A DNA stretch of 64,000 bases. Origin: Gnetum montanum. Its lineage: Eukaryota; Streptophyta; Gnetopsida; Gnetales; Gnetaceae. The translations under genes and the position numbers were made by a program. Under the pieces are notes generated by a model, which ran no database searches, had not been told where the DNA came from, and saw only the letters and a program-made list of their open reading frames with translations. This document shows, in pieces, positions 1-12,005 of the stretch; the first letter of the stretch is position 1; every line of letters starts with the position of its first letter. Where the stretch lies: positions 182,720 to 246,719 of the forward strand of contig MNCI01028922.1 of the NCBI GenBank assembly GCA_015680685.1, written 5' to 3'.

Positions 1-1
1 T

Positions 2-217
2 ACTAACAACAAGGCTGAGTATGAAGTTTTATGTATTGGTATGAGAATAGCTCTAGACAAAAAGATCAAAGTAATCACTATAAAGGGAGACTCAAGATTA
101 GTCTATGAACAAGTAAAGGGTAACTGTGTAGTAAAGAGCTCATTCTTAAGACCTTATAAGAAACTTTCTTGTAAGATGTTAGATCAGTTCCAACATTGCC
201 AAATAGTCACCAACAGT
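2..217 (+). pseudogene. Archaeal-type RNase H fragment of a Tat-like Ty3/gypsy element (family 2)
   Basis: Read in frame from base 2, this encodes an RNase H piece with the TNN-x-AEYE signature near residues 1-8 and a conserved K-GDSRLVYEQ block around residues 27-37. In the family these surround catalytic acidic residues of the archaeal-type RNase H that plant Tat elements carry in addition to the normal one. The downstream stretch KSSFL-PYK-L--KMLDQF closely matches the family 2 copy at about 19,370-19,500 on the minus strand, so it belongs to that family and not to element A that follows. The 5' part lies outside the window, and recognisable similarity stops near base 217. It is a truncated remnant next to a problematic assembly join. 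Confidence 0.8.
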
Positions 218-342
218 TATATCTTTTATATACTTTATTTTACTCTTTATGCATATAGCCCAAGTTTCTACTTTCATTGTTACTTATTACAACCTTTATT
301 TTTTTGTACCTTTACTCATGTTATAAATATCAAAAAAATCCT

Positions 343-399
343 TAAATCATAAAATCACCAAACCCATGGCCTACCATGACCTTAAATTAGTAAAACAAC
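343..399. repeat. Left arm of a perfect 57-bp inverted repeat bounded by N
   Basis: Bases 343-399 are the exact reverse complement of 733-789. Each arm ends at a single N (400 and 790). Such a pair is expected if the piece between the Ns was placed in the wrong orientation and its end overlaps the flanking contig by 57 bp. Confidence 0.95.
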
Positions 400-400
400 N
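400..400. other. Single-N contig join
   Basis: A lone N directly after the left arm of the 57-bp inverted repeat. It looks like a placeholder at a scaffold join and not a miscalled base, because a matching N lies at 790 directly after the right arm. Confidence 0.8.
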
Positions 401-789
401 GGTGATCCACCACTTCCTCATTCGGATTCCCCTTAGCATCCTCCATTTGCTCATTTTTAGCTTGTTGACTATATTACTTTTATTTTCATGTTAATGACTA
501 ATGTTAACCAAGACTATGTTATAGATTATTATTTTTTAACATTTTTGCCACACAATGTGGCCATGGCTATGTATGTTATAGACACTTTAAATTTTAATTT
601 TAATTTTTACTATCTATATTGTTATAGTAGGCATTGTACATGTTGTGATTGGCTATGTTGACATAAATGGCGGGCCATGTTGCATTTTTTTTGTAGATGT
701 TACTAGTTTAAGGCCATAGCAGGTCATGTTGAGTTGTTTTACTAATTTAAGGTCATGGTAGGCCATGGGTTTGGTGATTTTATGATTTA
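401..789. other. Probably inverted contig: 3' end of the antisense gene plus motif repeats
   Basis: As given, this piece reads in the same direction as element B at 42,690-43,140, whereas the rest of element A reads opposite to it. Bases 401-436 read as the acidic/proline C-terminus and stop codon of the antisense gene (GDPPLPHSDSP then TAG), matching DDDLPSPLRDAP then TAG at 42,706-42,742. The 3' flank (about 540-660) matches 42,865-43,020. Turning the piece round restores collinearity with B and turns the 57-bp inverted repeat into a direct overlap. Element B bases about 42,402-42,690 have no counterpart here, so some sequence is also missing at the 790 join. Confidence 0.85.
733..789. repeat. 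Right arm of the perfect 57-bp inverted repeat
   Basis: Exact reverse complement of 343-399, directly followed by the N at 790. It contains two copies of the family 1 motif (TTTAAGGYCATGGYAGGCCATG-like). Confidence 0.95.
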
Positions 790-790
790 N
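790..790. other. Single-N contig join
   Basis: A lone N between the probably inverted piece 401-789 and the body of element A. Comparison with element B suggests that about 290 bases are missing here. Confidence 0.8.
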
Positions 791-3700
791 CTCCCAAGTC
801 ATAGCAACTATATAGGTCTCACCTACAATAATGGTAATTTGAGTAGTATGGGATTTCTCCACCATGAGAGTACTCTTAAAAAGCTAATAAGCACTCTTCT
901 CCTAGATCCCATAGATCAATAGCTCTCTCTTACATCATTCAATTGACTCCTCCTTGACCCACCTAAGGTAAACTCCATGATCTACCTTGTACTATCTCTT
1001 GTGGACCTTTTGATTCTTACCCCACTCTAGTTCTCAACCTTCTGGTAGATGAGGTCCATATGCATCTATTATTCCACCATTTCCTATAGAATCGCTACTT
1101 TTTCCCAGATGGTATGCTAGTAGCGAGTCCACGTGATCTCCTCAGTCTGCAATTCCCTTAACTTAGCCACTTGGGCTTCCAAAAAGGCCTTGTAGTGTCA
1201 AAGATCTCTAATAGTTTTCTCATGTCATTTAGTCTTCTCCTTTAAGGCCAAAACCTCCTCCCATAGGGATTTTTTGGACCTTTCTAGCTTCCATAAAGTT
1301 TTTGCACACGACATTACTAGATCAGTAGCAATCTCATACAACTTCAAGGGTACACTAGATACATTGAAGGGAAGCTTAGGCTATAACATAAGGACAACCT
1401 ATGACATAATGTACAATCTAAGTTAGCTATAACATAAGGACAACCTATGACATAGCCAAACAACTAAGGCACATAAAACAAAGTCCTTACTTATCTCGAG
1501 TGCAACTTGTTGCAACTAGTCAATGATGTCCTTAGCTATCCCATGCATAAACTCCACCTTGGTTGGGGTCTCCACCCATGGTTTCACATGAAACTTAGGG
1601 ATAGGGGCTTGCACTAGTGGATTAGGAACTACTATAAGTATAAAAATTATTGAATGGTTAGGATGAAAACCAAACTTAAACCAAAAGATATAACAAAAGC
1701 GTTAAGGCATGGACATACTTGGCTCTTCCTTCTTTTACTTTGGAATGACAATGGAGGATGTACCTAGCATCACCTCACTGACTAAGAAATTTAGATCATT
1801 TATATCTACATTGGCAAACCCTTCAACCTCAAGTTACTTTAAGAGTGCCTCCTCTACATGCCTTTGTTCTTCCTCCATAGTAGCTTAGGTTGCCATAACC
1901 TGATGCTTGTCTACAACCATAGCACATAGAAAATTGGTTAACACATGAAACCATGACATAGCCTTAAACTTTAAAACATAAAATAGTCAAAATTAAATAA
2001 AGCATACTTGTGACTACCTATTATGATGGCTTAACCTTAAACTTAAGCTTCTTCAGGATAGGCTGGTTTGATGTTGATGGTGCTTCCTCCATAGGTCTCT
2101 TGAGTTTTTCTTTGGCTATCCCTTCAACCTTCCTACATCATTGCTTGGCCTATAGGATGCTTACTAGAAATGTGAGAGGATCCTCATCATCTATGATGTT
2201 AGGAGACTCAAATTTCCTAGCATTAAGATCCTTGGTGGCAATGAAGAATGTATCATCCATCCCCTCTGGTGGGTTCTAAGCCTATACCATTGGATAAATG
2301 TGTTTCATCCAAGGCTTAGAAAGTTGGCTTGGGTCTTGGGAAATCCATCACCCATTCCTATACACCACTAGAAACTTTGCAAAAATTTTCAAATAACCTA
2401 TAAAAAATGTAAAATTCATGTGGATTATTGTAGAGGTATCTACATGGAGTCTAAAGATCTCCTCCCAAAGCCCAACAACCAAAGTAGCTACCCAGTTGAA
2501 CCTAGTGTCATCCATTAGGATTTTCTTAAAGTTCCACCCCTACGTAATGCCAATCACCTTCTTAAAGGATATTATTCCTTTGAATTAGAATTCATGGAGC
2601 CATCCATGAAAATTTCAGAGTGACCCATGTTGGCACCAAGTCATTCCAAAACCTCCACATGATGGTCGATTCCTTCACTATCCTGGTGGGAACCTTTGCC
2701 CTATCAATGGGGACACCAAATAGGTTGCAAAAGAGGCCCTCATCAATATCCATGTTAGCCTTCACACCTCAAATGATGGTGCTAAAATGATCAGCCTTTT
2801 CATTAAAGGAGTCGATGACATGTAGCATCTCCACAGTAACAATGGAAGGGATAGGTGTCATAAATACATCAAGCAAACTTGCATGCTAGATGTTTGCTTG
2901 AATGTCCCCAAGCACCTATCCCCCTAGCCACTCTTGTGCTAGTATCACCTCACCAAACTTTAGGATGAGGTTATCCTCATGACATGCTCTTGAAAGTGGT
3001 ATGGTGACATCAATAGAGGTGGAAGGTCCTGCAAGGCAACAACCAAAGTTTAGCATCAACAACTAGTTAAAGCAATAAAACACTCGAAGTTTTTATAACT
3101 ATAAACCATTAGAAGCTATAGCCTTTATGTTTACCTTTCTTCTTCTTCTTCGATGTGGTTTGAGTGGAGATCCTAGCTTCAAAGGTCTAATCCATGGAGT
3201 TAGTGGAATCTACCCACTAGTTGTGTATCATCCCATCATCTTTGCACTTATTGTATACAAGGTTGAACCTTGTAGTGTATGCATCAAGTCCCCTTTTAAC
3301 TATTGATACACAAAAATTATAATATTTGAGCCCTTGGTGAATTCATTTAGGGAAATTTTAGCCACTGCTAAGGTTTGATTGTTAATGATCAAGCCTTAGT
3401 CATTGACTTGGTACTTGTAAGAAGATCATAAAACCAATGGAGTTAGGAAAAGTAGCTAATAAAGCCAATAAAGCCATAAAAAAACATTCTATAACAACTA
3501 AGATTACCCAAGTACATGATACATGGTGTCAAGCAAGTTCTAGAACAATGTGTGAGCTGTATGTACCACCATTTGAGTATTGTCAGCATTATACTGACTA
3601 TACTTTGGCATCATTTAGATCTCCATAAGGTAACGTGGGATGATGGCATCTATTGTTTCCCTTGCTGTCCTAGGAGGTGAATTGTTAGTAATAAACTTGA

Positions 3701-5830
3701 AAATTAGGTTAGATGCCTGAGGCAACAATGTCTCCACTATGGCCCTAACCACATTTGCAAACAAGTATGACCACAACATCATACTAAATTTTTGTAGAAT
3801 GTAGGTAAGGAATTCTCTTGTCCCAGGCTAGAACCACAGTGAAGCCTTTCCCAACAGCATGGCAGGGAGTGGAGTATTAGCCTTGGGGTGGCCACTAGAG
3901 CATAAAATGCCCACCAACTCCACAATGATGAGGATGGTCTTCAAGTAGACCTTGCATAAAGCAAAACAAAAACATCATGACCAATTATAATTTCTTAACA
4001 AGTTTTGAAAAAAACATCTTAGTCGAGGGTGAAATTAGCCCTTGTAAAAATCTCTAAGGTGTTTATTCAAGTTAGTTTAAGAAATTTCACAAAAAGCATT
4101 GTTATAAATTTTCATAGCCTTTTACTTCATAGCCAAAATATTATGGCCAAAAATTTATGCAAAAATTAAGCCTTAGTTTAAACCATGCATAAGCTTAGAA
4201 AAGGCATTAAAACTTAGAAAAAAGCATATAGCCATAACAAAAAGCCTACTAAAAAATAGAAAAAACCCTTACTTTTTCTTTAAAAAATAAATTTAAAATG
4301 TAATTTTTACATATTTAGCAGTGATGGGAGTTGACAAGAGTAATTTCTAAGCATGTCAACTACATCCATCCCCATAGGGGTAAAGTGCTACAACTATGGT
4401 ACAACCATAACTACAAATTTATGAAAAATTCATCCAAGCTCTGTTTTTAGTGATTCCACCATGAAAGAAATCTTGAAATCACAAGCTTTTTAGCCATATC
4501 CATTACAACAAGAAAACATAACTGCTTTTACATAAAATAGCCAAAATTAGCAAAACCGTAGCCATCATCATTAATCCCTGTCATGTAGGGTTGGTAAACA
4601 ATTCCCCAAAAATTCGTTTGAGGTCTAAACAGAGTGATTCCATCAGTGTTTGAAAGCTTAAATCAAGCCCTGAGCATCCACCCTTAACAAAAATTTGAAA
4701 TCCTTTCCATTTATGCAATAAAAAATAAAAAATTCACCAATTTGGACAAAAATTTGGAAATGGCACAAGCCTCCTTTTGACATGGGCTTAATGAAAAATT
4801 CATTAAAAGTTCATTTTAAGTCCAATTGGAGTGATTTTACCTCTATTAGAAAGCTAAATCCAAGGCCCACTTAACCAAGCAAAAAAAATAATCAAAAAAA
4901 TTTTTGTTTTCTTAGAAATTTTTTTTGAATTTATGTGAAAATCTAAAAATGACATAGAAACCTAACTACATGACCTTAGGAAAAAAACCATAACTTAATC
5001 ATTTAAAAGCCAAATTGAATGAGACAATAGCCATTAGAAATATTAAACATAGGGATAAAAACCAAAAACATTGGATTTTAAAAATATGTAGTTGTTTTCT
5101 TAAGAAAAAATACATAACTTTGCTTACTTTTTTCATATAAAAAGCTAAAAAGCCAAAACCCAACTTAACATAGTCATAAAAACATAGCAAAAATAGCCAA
5201 AAAAATTGATACCCATTAGCAAACACACCAAAATAAGGAGGTAGGGTTTTGTTAGAATTTAATTTTGATGAATCTTTCACCCTAGATCTAACAAAATGGC
5301 CCTACCCCCAAATTTTGGGAAAAAGCATGTCTAATTTCAAAACATTAAATCTACTAAAGAAAAAACAATGAAATGACCATAGATGTACATAGAAATGGCA
5401 AAAATAAGAGGTGGTATTTTGTAATAATTTTGTTTTACCCCTTCTATCAACAAAGATTTGAGAAAAATGGCCCCGCACATGGTCAGAAAAATATAAGAAA
5501 AACATAAAAAACAGCTAGAAACAAAAGCAAGAATGGGTAGAACTACCTATCCCAGAGCAACAACAAATGAGATTTAGATGGAGATAGGCCTAGGAAATCC
5601 TTGCAGGAGCTTGGCATGCTCATTTTCCTTTTGAATCTTTGGATTTTGGCTCTTTCCCTCATGTTTCTCTGATGCCATGACAAGCTCAACACTGGGAATG
5701 GTTTGAATTTCGAAAAAAAATAGGAGATCAACATTGACTACAAGGAATATGTGAGGCTTCCACACCAAAGATTGGTACTCTCTATAAGAAAAACCTCTAG
5801 CAAAGCTCTCCTCAAATGCATTGTTGATGT
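791..5830 (-). pseudogene. Antisense, intron-containing gene inside element A (unknown protein)
   Basis: I do not recognise the protein family. The gene runs opposite to the element's own pol and corresponds exon for exon to 37,400-42,742 in element B. Introns with splice signals on the minus strand: 1,632-1,718, 1,911-2,007, 3,029-3,134 (GTAAAC donor, TTGCAG acceptor), 3,414-3,507, and one about 1,380-1,490 with an intact GTAAGG donor. A long first intron covers roughly 3,960-5,580. The exon at about 3,640-3,960 encodes a hydrophobic helical region (VVRAIVETLLPQASNLIFKF). The exon at about 2,100-3,028 encodes the IDEGLFCNLFGV region. The 3' exons (800-1,370) encode a charged, coiled-coil-like tail. 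The terminal exon lies at 401-436 in the misplaced contig. Scattered stops show it is decayed. Its antisense position would protect its introns when the element RNA is spliced and copied. Confidence 0.65.
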
Positions 5831-6109
5831 AGAATGATAATTGTGATTGAAAACTTATGAAATTTTATATTAAAAACTCAAACAAAACTTAAACGCTCAC
5901 CGCCAAATCCCAGTTGCTCATTTAGTGCACCATAACTCCAAGTGTGCTAAAGTGCAAACTGGGGAAGATTTTCTTCAACATTGAGATTGGTGGAAGTTAA
6001 ATTTAAAATTTTTGGGTTGTGGACCCCACCATACGCCTTCCCTCTTAACTAAAAAACTACATCAATGCTAAGTTCTAGCCACTTTTGACATTTAAATGAA
6101 TATTTCAAC
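5831..6109. other. Spacer between antisense gene and tandem array
   Basis: No coding signal. If the antisense gene was transcribed, its promoter should lie here or in the adjoining array, but I see no convincing TATA box in a sensible place. Confidence 0.4.
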
Positions 6110-9100
6110 CTTAGCTCCCATGCATCCACATTTGGGATGCCATGTCCAATGTGGATACATGCCTCCCATTTTACAAAATCATTAAAATATAACTATTTTA
6201 TCATTTTTGGTAGCTACAACATACCTTTTCAAACTCAGGTTTCCAAAAGAGGGTTGGACATTGATAAATCTAGATAACATGGATTTTCATGCTGAGGCAG
6301 TAGTGCCTAGCATGGAAGAAAGGGGGTAACATCCATTCTTATCCCCAACATCCATATATCCCAGGTTCGACCCCCAAAGCAGGCCCACATGACCTAGAAC
6401 CCCTTTAAGCACCCTTGGTAGCCCCAAAACCTCATCAAACCTAGTCAAAATTGGTCAAAACATTAGGATTTGGTGCTTTCATAGTGGAGAAGGCTTCATC
6501 CACACTAAGAATCTCATCCCCAATGTGGATAGGTGGAGAAAAGCCAAGAATGACCTAAATTAACTACCTAGTAGCCATTTCTCAAAGCTTAGTGATCCCT
6601 AGACCTTGCTGGAACTCCCTATAGCATTTGAATGTTTCAAAGGCAGCCAAATATAGCAAAAAACTATTATACCCCTCTCTTCCATGATAGGGCCATCATT
6701 CCCATCATGGAAGAAAGGGGGAAAACTACATGAGGTACTTAGAAGCCTCCAAAATGCTGAATCTTGGCACTCAGTATTAACTATTGAAACTGGCAAACCC
6801 AGAGGTTGACATGCATGGTCAATTGGGCATCTAACTAGCTTAGATATGACTTTCATGGTTCTTCCACACTATGGAGACCTTTTCCATGCTTCTTAGTGTG
6901 GAAGCTAGGATGATAGAGTTGGAAATATTAGTGGGGGATTCCAGAAACAAGAAAACAACAACAAATTATCTCAAACTAATACCAAAACCATCACAGCCTT
7001 TCTGAATGTCACTAGAATATCTAAAATCAATAAAAATCAACCCCCTAAGGTTCTTCCATGTGGGGGAGGACCTCCTCCACATTAAGCATTCCAGTCTCAA
7101 CATGAATGAAAGGGAGAATGCCAAAACTATTAAAGTTTGCATGCAATTTAACTTCCAGAAGCAATCCAAACCTTCCAGAACCCATCTAAAATGATCAAAA
7201 ATTACCTCCCTTGAATTATCCATGCTAAGGAGGATCTCATCCATGCTAAGCATCCCAACCCTAGCATGGATATAAGGGGGAAATACTAAAATCTCTCTTA
7301 TTGCCTTGAAAATAATCAAATTTCGACTCCAAACATTGATAGTCAACATTGATAACCCTATGGACATGCATGCATAGCTAAAATTGTTAAAAAATAGTAA
7401 AAAAAGGGGGTCTTATAGTTCCTCCATGCTGAGATCTCTCTCTTCCATGCTAGCCAACATGGAAGAAAGGGAAAAACCTTTGGGGGACTTCAAAATAGCC
7501 TTCAAAGATCTTAAATGAACATTGGACCCTGTCTACGCTTCCCAGGACCCTTAGACTCTCCAAGATTGATCATAAGTAGTTAAAAACCATTTCCCCCTAA
7601 TATTCCACATTGAGCATGAAAACCCCAACATGGAAAAAGGTGGAAACACCAAAAATTAGTTAACAACCCTCAAAACAACCAAATTTTAACATTGGAAATC
7701 AGTAGTCGATACTGGCAACCTTGAAGACCCACATGCATGATTAGAAATGTCAAAAAATGGTAAAAATTAGGGTTTCCTAGTTTCTCAACATTGAGAGCTC
7801 CCTTTTCCACATTGACCAGCATGGAAGAAAAGGGAAAACTCTAGCGGGGGACTCCAAAATAATCTTTAAACACCTCAAAAAACAACTTATAGCCTTACAT
7901 GAGCCCTAAGGCTAATGTTGCAACTTCTAGAGCCCTCAAACCCTACAAAAGTGATCACAAAAAGCCAAGAAGTTGCTCCCCTAGTCTTCCATGCTAAACA
8001 TAATATCCCCAATGTGGAAAATAGGGGGAAGCTCAAAAACCATCTTGGAAACCTCCAAACTAACCAAACTTAACCTCAAATCCTAGTCCTCAACCTCAAC
8101 AACCCTAGAGGCATGCATGCATGATCAATTAATGCCAAAATTTTTCTACATATGATATTTATGATTCTTTCATGCTAGGGATCTGTTTCTCCATGTTTTC
8201 TAGCATGAAAACCAAGGGGAAACTCATTTGGAGCTTCTAAACACCTCAGAACAACTTCAAATAATCTTACATGCACTTTAAAACCTTGTCAACACCCTTT
8301 GGAGTCTTCAAACCTCAAAAAACTAATTTCAAATGGCCTAAAAGTGGTTCCCTCTATTTTTTCACATTCAACAGCCTAGTCCTATCATGAAAAAAAATGG
8401 GAGAAGCTCAAAAAACACTTAAGGTACCCAAGATTGCTAAATTTTGACATGAAACCCTAGCGTTTGGCCTTAGCAACTCTAGAAGCTAACATGCACAGTT
8501 GATTGTGATTCAAATTGGTCTAGGTCTGGGATTCTTGTTCCATCCACACTAGATAAGGCCCCATCCATTTTGGGCAACATGCAAATAGGGAGGGAAGCTA
8601 CTTTTCCACTTTTGATAGCTAGATGACACTCCTAGAAGCCAAAGATCTATGTTGGAGAAGCCTAGGATCTTGTAGCCTTGAGATTTTTCTTGTTTGACCT
8701 TATTTTGACCTCCAAAATCAATTCCCCCCAATATTTCATGCTTGAGAAACTCTCCCAACATGGAAACAAGGGGAGGAGATCTTAGATGCCCTTGCATTAC
8801 CTCCAAATATGCCCAAAATTCACCAAAAACTTGCAGAATCATGGCCTATAGCCATAGGAGCCTAGGAATTTGGTCAATGTGCTCCCAAACCACTCTGAAT
8901 TCACAAAACAAGTGTCCCCCCATCTTTCCATGTTGGGGATACTATGCTCAATGTGGAAGAATGGGGGAAGCCATTTTAGCATGTTTTAATACTCAAAACT
9001 GGCTCCAATGGCCTCAAAACGAAGCTTAAGAATGCACAACTTTTAGATCTAAGTCTCAACTATCTATTTGACCATGTTTGATTCTATTTCTTCTTGGATT

Positions 9101-9330
9101 TTGATTTATCACACTAAACTCCTTTTCTTTGATGCTACACGAGACCTTTTGGCCTTTAAAGACCTTCAAAGTGCCCAATTTTAATACATTTGGCCTTACG
9201 CTACCTTGGGGAGGCCCTAAGACCTCAATTTTGGACACTTGGATGTCCCAAAACCTACTTTCCCTAGTTTCTATGTTTAGGATACCTTCTTCTATCCTAG
9301 CCAACGTGGAAAAAAAGGGGGCCCAATGTG
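6110..9330. repeat. Degenerate tandem array, period about 187 bp (element A)
   Basis: A recurring core of the form TTCCATGCTAG...AACATGGAAGAAAGGGGGAA appears at about 6,120, 6,300, 6,490, 6,680, 6,870, 7,055, 7,225, 7,430, 7,605, 7,790, 7,990, 8,170, 8,370, 8,545, 8,735, 8,925 and 9,280. The steps are mostly 170-210 bp. The two halves of each core are inverted (CCATG...CATGG), so each can form a hairpin. Between cores, phrases such as CTCAAAACC and CATGCATG recur. Open frames here appear incidental. A cognate array lies at 34,330-37,030. Monomers are strongly diverged, so the array is old. Tandem repeats in non-coding parts of Ogre/Tat elements are known as seeds of satellite DNA. Confidence 0.75.
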
Positions 9331-9984
9331 GAAGCTTCAAAACTCTCAATTTTCATGCTCAAACAACCCAAAAATAGCCTTGACTAATGACCAAACTTAC
9401 CTAATGACTTTTTAACATATATTAGGAAAATTTCATCATAGGCAACCTATTTGATTAATTTTTACCTTATTATATGATGCCTTAATTTGTTTCGGCTTGG
9501 TGCTGCATTGTCAACCTTGTTGACCTTATTATGGCCTTTATGCAGCCTTATATTTTCTTTGTTTGCCTTATTATAATCTTATTTACCTTTGTTTATCATT
9601 TGAATAATATTGAATGGTGGGGCTTGACCTTCCATGACCACTATTTGACACCATGTGGCCATGGCCCACTCAGGCCTTAAACTAGCATTATAGTTCACCA
9701 AGACTCTAAATTGGTATCATGGCCTACTAAGGCATAAAAATAGCAAAATTATGGCCTTTTTTAACCTTTTGTAGCCTTATTTCTTACACTTTACTTCATT
9801 TAACCTTGGTTTGACCTTTATTTGGCGCTTATTGCACTTTGTTGGCTTGTTAATATCCCATTTATAGCCTTGGATGACCTTGTTTGTAGTAGAATAACAT
9901 GTATTTGCATAATTTTATAGCATTTAGCATTATTTATTCACTTTTACCTAGGTGCCACTTAATATGCTCATGGTTGACATGTAG
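9331..9984 (+). promoter_or_regulatory. Spacer with 30-bp motif repeats and a splice-acceptor candidate before pol (element A)
   Basis: At 9,640-9,745 are copies of the family 1 motif (CATGGCCYACTMAGGCCTTAAACTAGCA-like). At 9,971-9,984 the sequence GGTTGACATGTAG precedes the first pol codons. Element B has TTGACATGCAG at the same place (33,659-33,669, minus strand), followed by the same GA-TAAAGTATGA-type continuation. Conservation of the AG and the pyrimidine/A-rich lead-in fits a 3' splice site. Ogre elements are known to splice an intron between protease and RT. Confidence 0.5.
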
Positions 9985-11186
9985 GATCAAAGTATGAGCA
10001 CCTGGGAGAAAATTAGTTTGCCATTGTATCTACATGGACCTCATGGTGATGTTGAATGGTGTATTAACCTTGATTGCCTAAATCTTGAGCCTGAGAGTCT
10101 TGTTGAACATATAGCCTCAATAGAGAAAACTCTAGAATGACCTAAAAACCTATTCAAAACCCTTGATTGAGAGGCAAACAACATAATTGAAGTCTCTCTA
10201 GTTGAGGTTCTTGTCACAACACATAGTGGTGAGGAGAAAACCCTTAAACTAAGTTCCTCATTGAAATCTCAATACACTCAAGACATCATAAAGGTCTTAC
10301 AAGATAACATTAAGGGCATTTCTTGATCGTATGTAGATATGCTAGGCTTAGACCCACATTTAGTCCAACACAACATCATACTAGACCCTAGCATTAAACC
10401 AGTTAAGCAAAAAGCACACAAAATTATATTTGATTTTGCCTTGGTAGTTCATGATGAAATCTCAAAGCTCTACCAAGCTAGTTTCATTAGGGCTATCAAC
10501 TATGCGGAATGGGTGTCCAACATAGTGGTAGTCCCTAAGAAAAACAAGAGTATCCACATTTGCATCGATTTTGGAGACCTAAATAAAGTGACTATTAAGA
10601 ATAACTTCCCTTTGCTTAGTATTAATCAATTTATCGATCCTATGGTTGGACATGCCTTGTTGTCCTTTATGGATGGGTTCTCAAGGTATAACCAAATTAG
10701 GATTAATCCAAAGTACCAATTTTACATGACCTTCATGACCCCTTGGGGTATCTTTGCTATATCATGATGTCCTTTGGCCTTAATAATGTAGAAGCAATGT
10801 ACCAAAAATCCATGACCTATATCTTTAACAATTACATGTTAGGTTTCCTCAATGATTATGTAGATGATATAGCCATTAAGTCTATAGTGGCTAACGACCA
10901 TGCTAATGACTTAGACCTTGTGTTTAAACGATGCCTCAAATATGAGCTTAGGCTAAATCGTAAGAAATGTGTCTTCAATGTTAAGACCGATAAGATGCTT
11001 AGCTTTGTAGTATTTGAAGTAGGAATACATGTTGATCCTGATAAGGTTAAGGCCATATCCAAATTAGCAGCACCTTCCAACCTTAAGGAGCCTCAAGGAT
11101 TACAAGGAAAATTACAGTGTATTTGTGGGTTTATCACTAGGCTTACGAATAAGTTACAGCCCATGCAACACTTGCTTAAGAAATAA
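9985..11186 (+). pseudogene. Reverse transcriptase of element A (Ty3/gypsy, Ogre/Tat type)
   Basis: This begins with a linker encoding (G)EEKTLKLSSSLK and continues into the RT fingers (LGLDPHLVQHNIILDPSIK from 10,342). Then come VVVPKKNKSIHICIDF with the D-L-N motif at about 10,530-10,600, LSFMDGFSRYNQI at about 10,660-10,700, the MMSFGLNN motif, and the active site YVDD at 10,857-10,868. The thumb ends at MQHLLKK near 11,180. A frameshift lies near 10,754: element B has a run of four T where A has three. The linker has further stops. The catalytic aspartates in YVDD are retained, but the reading frame is not. It would have made cDNA from the element RNA inside the virus-like particle. Confidence 0.88.
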
Positions 11187-11640
11187 GTTCACTATGAGTG
11201 GATGGCTCAATGGCAAGAGGCCTTTGAAAACTTTAAGCAAGAGTTGGCACATCTACCAACAGTCTATTCTCTGTAAGAGGATAAATCATTTTATATCTAT
11301 CTATGTCAAAAGCATGAGGATGAAGCAGAGATGCCAATGTACAATCTTAGCCATGCATTAGTTGCCCATGAGACCTGATACGTTGAAGTGGAGAAGTATT
11401 GTCTAGCACTAGTCTTCTCATTGAAGAAGTGGAGACACTACCTCTTCAGAAGCTAAGTTAACATTATTTGCAAGGACAACATACTTAGATCCATAACAAT
11501 TAACATTTATGAAATTAGTCATATAGCCCAATAGAAAGCCATAATCATGGAGTTTAACCTTCATTACATCTCTCAATACTCAACGAAAGGTCAAGCTATA
11601 GTTGTATAATTCATAGTTTCACTTGTTGATGACCAAGCAA
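11187..11640 (+). pseudogene. RNase H of element A (normal Ty3/gypsy type)
   Basis: Directly after the RT thumb, the frame encodes HYEWMAQWQEAFENFKQELA, the connection typical of plant Ty3/gypsy RT-RNase H. It continues through YNLSHALVAHET and a block resembling Y-x-x-x-EK-Y-C-LALVFSLKKWRHY, which is the usual RNase H segment with its catalytic glutamate region. In-frame stops occur at about 11,274, 11,379, 11,453 and 11,533. A connecting piece (GQAIVV...SLVDDQATIDPEFLDEHIN) leads into the second, archaeal-type RNase H. In intact elements this domain removes template RNA during reverse transcription. Confidence 0.75.
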
Positions 11641-11675
11641 CCATAGATCCTGAGTTCCTTGATGAGCACATTAAC

Positions 11676-12005
11676 ATGATTATCCAAGTGCCCAAGGATT
11701 ATGAGGTAATCATGCACTTTGATAAAGCTTCAACTGCCCATGGGGCTAGTGTCACTGCCATCATAACATTTCCATCTTGTGAGTTCCAATACTTTGCCTA
11801 TCATTTTGAGTTTCCATGTACCAACAACATAGTAGAGTATGAGGGTTTGATTACAGGAATGATGGTAGCTCATGACCTAGAAATAAGACACTTAACAATC
11901 AAAGGTGATTCACAACTTTTGGTCAACCAAGTAACTAAAGTCTATGCGTGTAAAGCCCAACACTTACAATCATATTATGACCTAGGAAAGCAATTGTTAC
12001 AATAA
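11676..12005 (+). pseudogene. Archaeal-type RNase H of element A
   Basis: An open stretch of 109 codons with HFDKASTAHGAS (usually FDGA; here the G is K), CTNNIVEYEGLITGM, and TIKGDSQLLVNQV. The EYE and GDS blocks hold two expected catalytic positions and are intact. It lies between the normal RNase H and the integrase, the order described for Ogre and related Tat elements. Family 2 in this same window has the archaeal-type domain before RT instead. The frame ends in a stop at the junction with the integrase. Confidence 0.8.

Noticed and set aside
653-865. Minus-strand open frame across position 790
   Set aside because: It spans the N and the inverted contig join, so it is an artefact.
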